A stretch of DNA of 8,166 nucleotides from Pseudomonadota bacterium (GCA_009778235.1 WRKE01000237.1:1-8166); one strand, 5' to 3'; counted from the stretch's first letter, positions 1 to 6,945 are shown. Program-made: numbers and translations. Notes: generated by a model not told the origin, from the letters alone.

Positions 1-636
1 CCGCCGGGCAAGGTCCGCAATATCAACTCCATCAGCCTGGCGGCCCTGGTCGAAGAGGCCGGTGGCCTGCCCCTGCCCTGCGGCATTTGTCCCGACCACT
101 TCGATCAGATGCTCGCCCTCTGCACAGAGGCATTGGCCGGGGCCGAGATGCTGTTGCTCTCGGGCGGCAGTTCCCTTGGCCGGCGCGATTTCACCCGCCA
201 TGTCTTCGCCGCCATTCCCGACAGTACCATCCTGGTGCCCGGGGTGTCGGCTCAGCCCAGAAGGCCAGCTATCCTCGCCCGCCAGGGGAACAAGGCCCTG
301 TTTGGCCTGCCCGGACACACGGCCTCGGCCCTGGTCGGTTTCATCTGTTTTGTCCGGCCGCTGCTTAGGCTGTACACCGGTCTGGGGGCAAGCCTGGGAC
401 TGCCGGCCATCAGAGCGGTTATTGATCAGCCCATCTTGTCAATGGTCGGCCGGGAAGAGTATATCCGCGTCCGCCTCTCTCCCCAAGGCAACGGTATGCC
501 GCCCCTGGCAATGCCGGTTGCGGGCAAGCCTGGCCTGCTTGGTCCGCTGATTGCGGCCCACGGCCTGGTGGCGATCAGCCGCGATGTCGCGGGGTTAGAC
601 AAAGGCGCGGAGGCCACGGTCCTGCTCTTGCCGTAG
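1..636 (+). CDS. moeA: MoeA-family molybdopterin molybdenumtransferase, 5'-truncated
   Basis: This is the C-terminal 211 residues of a MoeA protein; the start lies left of the window. MoeA inserts molybdate (or tungstate) into adenylated molybdopterin in the cytoplasm, the last step of molybdenum cofactor synthesis. The reading frame is open from base 1 to the TAG at 634-636. Visible family features, in order, are the VRNINS segment followed by an LAALVEEAGG helix (residues 5-23 of the fragment), the glycine-serine loop LLLSGGSSLGRRDFT (about 51-65), the LFGLPGHTASA loop (about 101-111), and the small C-terminal beta-barrel domain (about 140-211). Two loops depart from the usual pattern. The common SGGVSVG reads SGGSSLG, and the usual PGKP followed by LPGNPVSA reads AQPRRP followed by LPGHTASA. 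It is therefore a divergent MoeA or MoeA paralogue, perhaps specialised for one metal or enzyme, which is inference. Family membership is fairly certain. Confidence 0.87.
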   Translation, partial: PPGKVRNINSISLAALVEEAGGLPLPCGICPDHFDQMLALCTEALAGAEMLLLSGGSSLGRRDFTRHVFAAIPDSTILVPGVSAQPRRPAILARQGNKALFGLPGHTASALVGFICFVRPLLRLYTGLGASLGLPAIRAVIDQPILSMVGREEYIRVRLSPQGNGMPPLAMPVAGKPGLLGPLIAAHGLVAISRDVAGLDKGAEATVLLLP

Positions 637-718
637 GGCCGCGCCCGCCGATAGCCGCCTTGCACCTTATACCATTTCCTCTTGCCAATGTGGCAGGTTA
701 CGATAGAAACATATTGAA

Positions 719-756
719 TTTTAATGTAAAAAATAAGAATATTTTTTGCATTAAAA
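719..756. repeat. AT-rich 16-bp inverted repeat downstream of moeA
   Basis: The left arm at 719-734 pairs with the right arm at 741-756 over 16 positions, with a single G-U wobble (727/748) and a 6-base loop (AAGAAT). The stem is almost entirely A-T and stands in a sharply AT-rich patch (about 700-775) inside GC-rich surroundings. It lies 83 bp after the moeA stop. It could be a weak transcription end or transcript-stabilising 3' structure for moeA, or a palindromic protein-binding site. It lacks a free U-tract after the stem, which argues against a standard intrinsic terminator. Confidence 0.6.
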
Positions 757-781
757 ACAGAAAATGATATTAACCGCCTGT

Positions 782-988
782 CCGGGAAAAGCTATTGACT
801 TCCCGGCATCGGTTTTGTACCTCTCCGCTCCCAAAGGGAAGCAGGCTGGCAACCAACAGCCCACAGTTTCGGTCTTTTTTGTAACTGTTCACCCTGCTCC
901 CTTCACTGGCAACAGTGCCCATCCGGCAGGGGATCGCAGTGACCGGCGCCCTGACCGGTTGGCTCCATCGACAAAAAGGGTTTTGTCG
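782..988. other. Cluster of small hairpins, possible structured RNA
   Basis: Four inverted repeats follow one another. A 7-bp stem pairs 782-788 with 800-806. A GGCTG/CAGCC stem pairs 844-848 with 857-861. A nested structure has an outer CCCTGC/GCAGGG stem (892-897 with 926-931) around a CACTG/CAGTG stem (904-908 with 913-917) closed by a GCAA tetraloop. A perfect 8-bp stem pairs 969-976 with 981-988 around AGGG. Together they could be a folded non-coding RNA or a long structured 3' UTR, but I recognise no known RNA family and the strand cannot be decided. Short stems arise often by chance in GC-rich DNA, so confidence is low. Confidence 0.25.
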
Positions 989-1030
989 GCCCTTGCCGTC
1001 CTTGACCCTGGCAGCAAAAATCCCGCCTCC

Positions 1031-1062
1031 AAAAAAAAAAGCGGGGCTCCGCAGAGCCCCGC
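1031..1062 (-). terminator. Intrinsic terminator of the CsgG-like gene
   Basis: A perfect 9-bp GC stem (GCGGGGCTC at 1041-1049 with GAGCCCCGC at 1054-1062, loop CGCA) is followed on the minus strand by ten uridines, encoded by the A-run at 1031-1040. It lies 25 bp past the TAA stop of the minus-strand lipoprotein gene. There is no T-run directly after the stem on the plus strand, so it acts for the minus strand. Confidence 0.9.
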
Positions 1063-1087
1063 CTGGTCTATCAGGTAACTATTTTTT

Positions 1088-1903
1088 TTAGTTTACTTTC
1101 AGTTGTCCGCCGGTCCCCATTCCACCCCTGACATCCTGGGCTCTATAGTTGCGCAGCGAAATCACCATCTTATTGTAAGCATCCATGAAGGCGGCAACCG
1201 TTGCCTTGCCCTCCGGGGTGCGGCTGAAACCACCCAAAGCACCACCGGCATGGCTACCAAAAGCGCCCATGGCGGCGCCGAAATTGGTCGCGGTGGACGA
1301 ACCCTCGGAAATCGAAAGCTGGACTGCTGAGCGAATATCATAGAGAGTCAGGGTCACCACCGACACCTTCGACTCCATCGCGGCGCCCACGCCAGCACCC
1401 ACTCGATGGTTGATCAGGCCACCCAGTGCTCCAGCCATGGCGCCGGTCGAGTCATTATTGATGATGATCGCCGGTTCCATATAGTAGTCGGCCGCGACGC
1501 GCTGACCTTTATGCTGCTTCGACCCGGCGCGGTATTCACCGGACTCGCGTTGCTTTTCGGTGATCCGCGACAGACGACTGTCCGTGCGCTGGCTGCCAAC
1601 AGAGGTGATCACAAAGCAGTTGGATTGCTGAACCGCCAGGCGCAAAAGCGGCTCAATGGTCGTCACCTGGGTGGCGCGGCCAAACTCGCTGTACCAACCG
1701 GCCTCCCGACCATCGTCGACAGCCAGGGTACCGAGCGGTTCAGAACAGCGTTCGAGCTCGCTCGAGGCGCCGACACTGGTGGAGCCGCCCGCGGCACCCG
1801 TAGCGGCGGTGGAGCCGGTGCCGGTGGTGACACAGCCACAGAGGGCCAAGGCGGCCACCGTCAGGCAGAGAAAGGAAATACGCGGAAATAAACAACGACC
1901 CAT
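1088..1903 (-). CDS. CsgG/HfaB-like lipoprotein
   Basis: A 271-residue lipoprotein precursor. Residues 8-23 form a hydrophobic signal ending in the lipobox L-C-G-C, so Cys24 should be lipidated. The next residue is Val, not Asp, which fits outer-membrane sorting. A Gly/Ser/Thr/Ala-rich linker (25-48) follows. The body (about 52-250) resembles the CsgG/HfaB family: EPLGTLAV strand, then IEPLLRLAVQQSNCFVI, a polar region ending in VAADYYMEPAIII, a Gly/Ala-rich stretch (154-176), SKVSVVTLTLYDI, a second Gly/Ala-rich stretch (207-226) and the ending AAFMDAYNKMV. CsgG forms the curli export pore; relatives are involved in holdfast anchoring or are uncharacterised. No csgA, B, E or F gene is in view, so a curli role is not supported. 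The ATG at 1903 is preceded by a strong Shine-Dalgarno. It probably shares a transcript with the Sel1-repeat gene 107 bp upstream. Family call moderately sure, function unknown. Confidence 0.8.
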   Translation of the reverse strand: MGRCLFPRISFLCLTVAALALCGCVTTGTGSTAATGAAGGSTSVGASSELERCSEPLGTLAVDDGREAGWYSEFGRATQVTTIEPLLRLAVQQSNCFVITSVGSQRTDSRLSRITEKQRESGEYRAGSKQHKGQRVAADYYMEPAIIINNDSTGAMAGALGGLINHRVGAGVGAAMESKVSVVTLTLYDIRSAVQLSISEGSSTATNFGAAMGAFGSHAGGALGGFSRTPEGKATVAAFMDAYNKMVISLRNYRAQDVRGGMGTGGQLKVN

Positions 1904-1908
1904 GAAAA

Positions 1909-1917
1909 CCCTCCTTT
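1909..1917 (-). promoter_or_regulatory. Ribosome binding site of the CsgG-like gene
   Basis: Read on the minus strand this is AAAGGAGGG, a near-perfect anti-16S match, 5 bases before the ATG at 1901-1903. It fixes the start and predicts efficient translation. Confidence 0.85.
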
Positions 1918-2010
1918 ATCAAGAAAAAGAATCAATACCCCCCGGTAATACAGAGGTTTACCCCAGAGAAATCAGAGCACGAGCCCGCTCATCTTTGGCA
2001 ACCCGGGCGA

Positions 2011-2604
2011 TCAGTAATTCCAGGCGCGACCGTTCCACCTGCCATAATACTGATACCCCGAGTACCACCCATTATACACCTCGGAACGCCAGCGGTTCAT
2101 CTCTTTATACTCTTGCTCATCGGAACGTTTGGCTGCCTCGGCTTTGGCCAGCAGCTGTTTCGATTCGCGATCGCCCCGGCTGGCGGCCAGGGAAAGCCAG
2201 GTCCGGGCCTCGCCCGGGTCCCGCCCCATTTCTTCAAGACCGGTCAGATAGAGGCGCCCCAAGGCCTTCTGCGCCTTCAAATTGCCCTGTTCCCCCGCGA
2301 CCCGCATCCAGGACAGGGCTTTATAGCTGTCCTTACGGACCCCGTCGCCGCGAAAATAGCGCAGGGCCAGATCGTAGGCGGCACGGGGATTCCGGGCAGC
2401 TTCGGCTTCCAGCGCCGCCATCCGGCCATCATACCCGCCAACATCGCGAAGCTCCTGATTCACCTGACCCACCGGGCGATCGGAACAGATCGGATCACAG
2501 ATCCTGACCAGGGGCTCCGAAGCAGGTTGAGCACTGGCAACCACTCCCCAGGCCAGACACAAACAGACCGTACAGCGGGCAATCCAGCGGGTAAGAAGTT
2601 CCAT
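2011..2604 (-). CDS. Exported Sel1-repeat protein
   Basis: A 197-residue exported protein with Sel1-like (TPR-related) repeats, which usually act as protein-binding scaffolds. I chose the ATG at 2604 because it gives a typical signal peptide: MELLTR, a hydrophobic core at 8-22, and an A-S-A cleavage site before Gln26. The frame stays open to an ATG at 2679, but that adds 25 residues ahead of the signal and has no well-spaced ribosome site. The mature protein has a Cys pair (36 and 40) and two Sel1-like repeats at about 75-108 (AAYDLALRYFRGDGV..D..KAL) and 111-145 (AQKALGRLYL...A..WLSLAASRGD). A charged linker (152-172) and an unusual aromatic tail (173-197) with five Tyr and three Trp follow. 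It is probably first in an operon with the CsgG-like lipoprotein, so both may act in the envelope. Specific function unknown. Confidence 0.83.
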   Translation of the reverse strand: MELLTRWIARCTVCLCLAWGVVASAQPASEPLVRICDPICSDRPVGQVNQELRDVGGYDGRMAALEAEAARNPRAAYDLALRYFRGDGVRKDSYKALSWMRVAGEQGNLKAQKALGRLYLTGLEEMGRDPGEARTWLSLAASRGDRESKQLLAKAEAAKRSDEQEYKEMNRWRSEVYNGWYSGYQYYGRWNGRAWNY

Positions 2605-2650
2605 CGCACCCCATTGAAAAAAGATGAAAAAATTAAGTACCTCATTAAAA

Positions 2651-2679
2651 ATGATAAATGTTCCGCAAACTTTTTGCAT
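2651..2679 (-). promoter_or_regulatory. Candidate promoter for the Sel1/CsgG-like pair
   Basis: On the minus strand there is an ATGCAA -35 (weak, 3/6) at 2674-2679, a 17-base spacer and a TATCAT -10 (5/6) at 2651-2656. Transcription would begin near 2644, about 40 bases before the ATG at 2604. This agrees with the chosen start and excludes the one at 2679. The -35 match is poor. Confidence 0.3.
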
Positions 2680-2807
2680 CCAAAATTACCGCTTCCCATG
2701 AAAATTGAAGGAAAAACGGCTTACAGCGATTGGCGTCGCAATCCCGGGGTTTACAAGACAGGTGCAATCTTGCGGCCACCGTTCTATCGATGCCAACGGA
2801 CAAATAC

Positions 2808-2836
2808 TTGTTGCCCAACCCAGTTATCAGTATAAT
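2808..2836 (+). promoter_or_regulatory. Sigma-70-type promoter of the hybrid kinase gene
   Basis: There is a TTGTTG -35 at 2808-2813, a 17-base spacer and a perfect TATAAT -10 at 2831-2836. Transcription would begin near 2843. This rules out the upstream in-frame candidates (TTG at 2730, ATG at 2790 and 2835) as main starts. A short dyad TATCA/TGATA (2825-2829 and 2836-2840) spans the -10 and could be an operator, which is speculative. Confidence 0.6.
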
Positions 2837-2906
2837 GATAGATCAGAATGGTTCAGAAAACAGAATGTTTTTTCCTCACCCGGCCAGCCAAAACGGATTA
2901 ACCTCT

Positions 2907-5873
2907 ATGCTCTTTCTGCGCACCATCAATAAAAGCCTCCTCGCCAAAACCGCGGCGCTGATCGTCCTCTTGGTCAGCCTGCTCGTTTGCGCCCTGATTT
3001 TTATCTCGCGCGATATGGTGCTCTCGCGCTACCTTGCCCTTGAGCAGAAAGACGCCAAGGTGCAGATCCAACGGGTTACCAACGAATTTTCTTCCACCCT
3101 CAACAAAATTCGTTCCATTGTCGTGAATTGGAGCACCAGGGACGACACCTGCCGCTTCGTGGATGACCAAAACGCCGACTACATCAAGAACTACCTCAAC
3201 AACCTGACCTTTGCCGAACAGCGGCTCAACCTGATGCTTTTCTTCAACGGCAAGGGTGAGCTGGTCCACCAGCAATTCTTTGATCTCGGCCAAAACATGC
3301 CGGCCGCCTCAAACACGGCCATCATCGAAGCCATCCAAAAGGTGCCACAACTGGTCCGCGCCGATTCCTCGGACATCGAAACGCGCTCTGGCATTCTCAA
3401 CACCCCCGAGGAAATGCTGCTGGTGGTCTCCTCGCCGATTCTCACCAGTCACGACACCAGCGGCAGCCACGGCCGGCTGGTTATCGGCCGCTACCTGAAC
3501 GCCGATGAAATCAAACGAATCGGCACCACCACCCACTTGCAACTGACGGTCCAACCCTTGCCCTTGGCCGCTTCCAAAGCCGAAGAGACGCTGACTGAAG
3601 CAGAGGAGACCCGGATCTCCGGCAACAATACCCTGCTGGCATCCGCCAAACTCGAAGGCGTCACCGGACAACCGGCGCTGCGGTTCACCGTCACCCTGGA
3701 GCGCGCTATATTTGTCCAAGGGTACACAATGTGGGAGCAATACGCCCTGTTCACCGCGTTGCTCGCCCTGTTTTTCGTGATTCTCCTGGTGTTCCTGGTC
3801 AACAGGCTCGTTCTCAGGCGGCTGAGCCACATGACCGGCGAGGTCAGCCGCATCAAGAACTCCAGCGAGGCCGCCCGCGACATCACGGTTCACGGGGAGG
3901 ACGAGATCGGCATCCTGGCCCGTGAAATCAACTCCATGCTCGCCTCCCAGCGCAATCTGCGCCTCTTGCATGCCAAAGAAGAAAAACAGGGACTCTATCT
4001 GCAGCGGATACTCGACACCATCAACTGCGGTATCCTGATGGTGGATGCCCGTGATCGCCAGATTGTCGCGATCAACAAGGCCGGCGCAGCCATGCTCGAC
4101 CACAGCCACGAGGCCATTATCGGCCACGTCTGCCATGCCTTTGTCTGTCCACGGCAGGAAAACGATTGCCCGGTGCTCGACCACAATGAACAGATCGATC
4201 TCAGTGAACGAATCGTGATCAGGGCGGATGGCAGCCGACTGCCGGTGCTCAAGAGCGTCGTCACCATCGAGCATGAAGGCCATCGTTTCCTGATCGAAAG
4301 TTTTGTCGACATCAGCCAGCTCAAGCAGACCGAGGCTGAACTGCGGGCCAGCGAGGCTCGGTACCGGCAGTTTTTCGACGAGGATCTCACCGGCGATTTC
4401 ATTATCTCAGTGCAGGGAGAGATTATCGACTGCAATGCGGCCTTTGCCCGCATGTTCGGCTACGCGAGCGTCGACGAGATCAAGCAGGCCAATATGTCCA
4501 CCCTGTTCCGGACCTTCGACGATTGGGCGCACACCCTCGACCGGATCCGCCGGGGAGGCAAACTTGAATACTACGAGTCGGAGCGCTTGCGGCGGGACGG
4601 CAGCGCGATCTACTGTGTGGGCAACGAAATCGGCGAGTTCAACGACAAGGGCGAGTTGGCCCGCATCCGCGGCTATCTGTTCGACGACACCAAGCGGGCG
4701 CTGATGGAGCGCGAAATCCGACAAAACCAGAAAATGGAGGCCATCGGTACCCTGGCCGGCGGCATCGCGCACGATTTCAACAACATTCTCGCCGGCATCA
4801 TCGGCTATGCCGAAATTCTGCTCAGGAAAGAGGCCCACAACGAACAGGCCCGCAACTATCTGGGCAAGATCCTGACCGCGGGGGAAAAAGCCAGGGAATT
4901 GATCTATCAGATCCTGGCCTTCAGCCGGAAAACCGAGACCGTGCGGCAACCGGTGCGGCTCGCGCCGCTCATCCACGAGGCCATGCAGATGCTCCGGGCG
5001 ACCCTGCCCACCACCATCGCCATCAAGGAACAGTTGGACCCGGGGGCCATCGTCATGGCCGACCCGGTACAGATCCACCAGGTCGTGGTCAATCTGTGCA
5101 CCAACGCCGGCCACGCCATGGAAAAAGAGGGCGGCACCCTGAGCGTCGTGGTCGAACGCATCGGCCTGGAGCAGCCACATCCCGCCCCGACCGCCGGCCA
5201 GACCGAGCACAGCGACTTTGCCCGCATCCGGATCGAGGATACGGGCCACGGCATCCCCGAGGAGATCCGCAGCCGTATCTTCGACCCCTTTTTCACCACC
5301 AAAGGCCAGCGCGGCGGCACCGGCCTGGGGCTTTCCGTAGTTCATGGCATTGTCTGCGGCCTGCAGGGCCAGATCACCGTGGACTCCACTCCGGGCAAGG
5401 GAACCCGGTTTGACATCCTCCTGCCCCTGACCGACCAGCATGTCGAGGCGGACGAATCCGAAGCGCTCCCTGTGGCCACAGGCGACGAACATGTGGTCTA
5501 TGTCGACGACGCGGCCTTTCTGGTGGAAATCGCCAGGGAGATTCTGCGCGAGCTGGGATACCGGGTGACGACCTTCAGCGACAGTGAAAAGGCGCTGGCC
5601 TTTATCTGTGCCCACCCCGAAGAGGCGGATCTGGTGATCAGCGACATGACCATGCCCCGGCTGACCGGTACCGGCCTGGCGCGAGGCCTCCGGGAGGCCG
5701 GCCTGACCACCCCGGTCATCATTTATACCGGATACGAAAAGGATCTGGACGCCGACAATCTCAAGGCCCTGGGCATTCGCGAGGTGCTGCTCAAGCCGAT
5801 CAAGCCGCACATTCTGGCGACCAAGGTCCGGGAGGTGCTCGACCAAGTCAAGCAGGAGGCGGCCGGCCCCTGA
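2907..5873 (+). CDS. CHASE4-HAMP-PAS-PAS hybrid sensor histidine kinase
   Basis: A 988-residue inner-membrane hybrid kinase. It should autophosphorylate on a histidine and pass the phosphate to its own receiver domain. Numbered from the ATG at 2907: transmembrane helix 12-34; periplasmic CHASE4-like sensor about 41-200, with a less typical stretch to 275; transmembrane helix 277-299; HAMP about 300-351; PAS 1 about 362-471; PAS 2 about 482-596; dimerisation domain about 606-676 with phosphoacceptor His622 in GGIAHDFNN; and an ATPase domain with N-box NLCTNA (Asn729, Asn733), G1 DTGHG (Asp778), F-box DPFFTTKG and G2 GGTGLGL (803-808). The receiver is at about 862-976, with acidic pair Asp867/868, phosphoacceptor Asp913 in SDMTMP, Thr941 and Lys963. 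All catalytic residues are present. The start is chosen because it lies just before the first membrane helix and downstream of the promoter; ATG 2865 is the alternative. PAS 1 has an unusual Cys409/414/421 motif. No partner HPt or output regulator is nearby. Confidence 0.93.
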   Translation: MLFLRTINKSLLAKTAALIVLLVSLLVCALIFISRDMVLSRYLALEQKDAKVQIQRVTNEFSSTLNKIRSIVVNWSTRDDTCRFVDDQNADYIKNYLNNLTFAEQRLNLMLFFNGKGELVHQQFFDLGQNMPAASNTAIIEAIQKVPQLVRADSSDIETRSGILNTPEEMLLVVSSPILTSHDTSGSHGRLVIGRYLNADEIKRIGTTTHLQLTVQPLPLAASKAEETLTEAEETRISGNNTLLASAKLEGVTGQPALRFTVTLERAIFVQGYTMWEQYALFTALLALFFVILLVFLVNRLVLRRLSHMTGEVSRIKNSSEAARDITVHGEDEIGILAREINSMLASQRNLRLLHAKEEKQGLYLQRILDTINCGILMVDARDRQIVAINKAGAAMLDHSHEAIIGHVCHAFVCPRQENDCPVLDHNEQIDLSERIVIRADGSRLPVLKSVVTIEHEGHRFLIESFVDISQLKQTEAELRASEARYRQFFDEDLTGDFIISVQGEIIDCNAAFARMFGYASVDEIKQANMSTLFRTFDDWAHTLDRIRRGGKLEYYESERLRRDGSAIYCVGNEIGEFNDKGELARIRGYLFDDTKRALMEREIRQNQKMEAIGTLAGGIAHDFNNILAGIIGYAEILLRKEAHNEQARNYLGKILTAGEKARELIYQILAFSRKTETVRQPVRLAPLIHEAMQMLRATLPTTIAIKEQLDPGAIVMADPVQIHQVVVNLCTNAGHAMEKEGGTLSVVVERIGLEQPHPAPTAGQTEHSDFARIRIEDTGHGIPEEIRSRIFDPFFTTKGQRGGTGLGLSVVHGIVCGLQGQITVDSTPGKGTRFDILLPLTDQHVEADESEALPVATGDEHVVYVDDAAFLVEIAREILRELGYRVTTFSDSEKALAFICAHPEEADLVISDMTMPRLTGTGLARGLREAGLTTPVIIYTGYEKDLDADNLKALGIREVLLKPIKPHILATKVREVLDQVKQEAAGP

Positions 5874-5905
5874 CCAGTATCACCCTCTTCACCAGCACAG
5901 CAAAC

Positions 5906-5939
5906 AAAAAAAGCCGGGTCAAGTGACCCGGCTTTTTTT
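5906..5939. terminator. Bidirectional terminator between kinase and pit
   Basis: An 8-bp GC-rich stem (5913-5920 with 5925-5932, loop AAGT) is flanked by seven A before and seven T after, so it works on both strands. It lies 32 bp after the kinase stop and 22 bp past the pit stop on the other strand, ending both convergent transcripts. Confidence 0.95.
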
Positions 5940-5961
5940 GTTTGGGCTGTGTCTGTGCCGA

Positions 5962-6945
5962 TCAGAACGGGAGAATGTGGTACAAAATGGCGGCAATCAC
6001 CATGCAGATCGGAACAGTAAGAATCCAGGCCATGACAATGTTGCCGACAATACCCAACTTGACGGCGTTGGCTCCTTTGGCGCTGCCCACGCCCATGATC
6101 GCGGTGGAAATGATGTGGGTGGTGCTGACCGGGATGCCGAAGTGGGAGGCCGTGAGGATGACCACAGCGGCTGAGGTCTCGGCGGCGAATCCGTGAACGG
6201 GCTTGAGTTTGATCATCTTGCTGCCCATGGTGCGGATGATCCTCCAGCCACCGGCCATGGTTCCCAATCCCATGGTCAGGGCGCAGCCCAGAATAACCCA
6301 GTAGGGCACCTCGAAGGTGGGCAGGGTGTGATAGCTGACCAGGGCCAAGGTGATGATCCCCATGGTCTTCTGGGCATCGTTGCTGCCGTGGCTGAACGCC
6401 ATGATGCCCGAGGAGACCAGTTGCAGCCTCTTGAACCAGTTGTTGACCGTGTTGGGACGGGCCTTTGAACAGGCCCAGAGAATCAGGATCATAAAGACGA
6501 AACCGATGACGAGGCCAAGGATCGGTGAGGTGACCATGGGCAAGAGCACCTTCTTAGTGATACCATCAAAGTGCACGACCTGGTACCCCGCCTTGGAGAT
6601 GCTGGCGCCCATCAACCCGCCAATCAGGGCATGGGAAGAGCTGGAAGGAATGCCGTAATACCAGGTGATCAGATTCCAGATGATGGCCGACAGCAGGGCG
6701 CACAAAATCACCCCTTGGGTGACGGTTACCGAATCGACGATGCCGGTGCCAATGGTACTGGCCACGTGGGTTCCCATGAAAGCGCCGACGCAATTGAGTA
6801 CCCCGGCGTAGATGATGGCGGCGCGGGCGGGCAGCACCTTGGTCGAAACCACTGTGGCGATGGCATTGGCGGAATCGTGGAATCCGTTGATGTATTCAAA
6901 GAGCAGCGCGGTGACGATGACGCAAATGAGCAAAGTGAGAACCAT
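5962..6945 (-). CDS. pit: PiT-family inorganic phosphate transporter
   Basis: A 327-residue integral membrane permease of the PiT family, which moves phosphate (in bacteria often as a neutral metal-phosphate complex) into the cell with protons or sodium. The size is normal for the short bacterial type paired with DUF47 proteins. The two inverted halves of the family are visible. The first has GFHDSANAIATVVSTK (21-36) and GIPSSSSHALIGG (98-110). The second has FSHGSNDAQKTMGII (184-198) and GIPVSTTHIIS (270-280). These hold the Asp, Asn and Ser/Thr residues typical of the substrate site. Hydrophobic segments fill most of the rest, with a soluble loop at about 158-175. The ATG at 6945 has AAGGGA about 9 bases upstream. 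It follows the DUF47 gene by 78 bp on the same strand and ends at the shared terminator. The symbol is a family label; transport substrate and affinity are not shown by sequence. Confidence 0.95.
   Translation of the reverse strand: MVLTLLICVIVTALLFEYINGFHDSANAIATVVSTKVLPARAAIIYAGVLNCVGAFMGTHVASTIGTGIVDSVTVTQGVILCALLSAIIWNLITWYYGIPSSSSHALIGGLMGASISKAGYQVVHFDGITKKVLLPMVTSPILGLVIGFVFMILILWACSKARPNTVNNWFKRLQLVSSGIMAFSHGSNDAQKTMGIITLALVSYHTLPTFEVPYWVILGCALTMGLGTMAGGWRIIRTMGSKMIKLKPVHGFAAETSAAVVILTASHFGIPVSTTHIISTAIMGVGSAKGANAVKLGIVGNIVMAWILTVPICMVIAAILYHILPF

Larger units (their letters stand above)
637..1087. other. Convergent intergenic region with multiple hairpins
   Basis: These 451 bp lie between the 3' ends of moeA and the CsgG-like gene, so no promoter for either flanking gene is expected here. 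I find no convincing protein-coding gene. The open frame at 764-1078 has no good ribosome site, has low-complexity composition and runs through the terminator stem. The region holds an AT-rich hairpin (719-756), a terminator for the minus-strand gene (1031-1062) and several GC hairpins between 782 and 988, each described separately. A small stem at 683-695 (TGCCA-ATG-TGGCA) sits 47 bp after moeA. No classical GC stem with U-tract for moeA was found. Confidence 0.7.

Noticed and set aside
62..550. 162-codon open frame on the plus strand
   Set aside because: It overlaps moeA in another frame. The protein is Cys/Pro/Arg/Ser-rich with no recognisable motif, while the moeA frame shows clear family motifs.
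820..875. Resemblance to the AGGGAA...CCCAC core of a cobalamin riboswitch
   Set aside because: Only isolated short words match. The B12 box and the surrounding helices are missing, and no downstream plus-strand gene exists for it to control.
764..1078. 104-codon open frame in the intergenic region
   Set aside because: No ribosome site, low-complexity Lys/Ser/Pro content, and its end runs through the A-tract and terminator stem of the minus-strand gene.
2605..2679. N-terminal extension of the Sel1 protein to the ATG at 2679
   Set aside because: It would bury the signal peptide 25 residues inside, has no well-spaced ribosome site and lies upstream of the candidate transcription start.
4407..5846. 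479-codon antisense open frame across the kinase gene
   Set aside because: A typical GC-rich shadow frame: the plus-strand frame has all the kinase and receiver motifs, and the antisense product has no recognisable domain. The same applies to 3309-4283.
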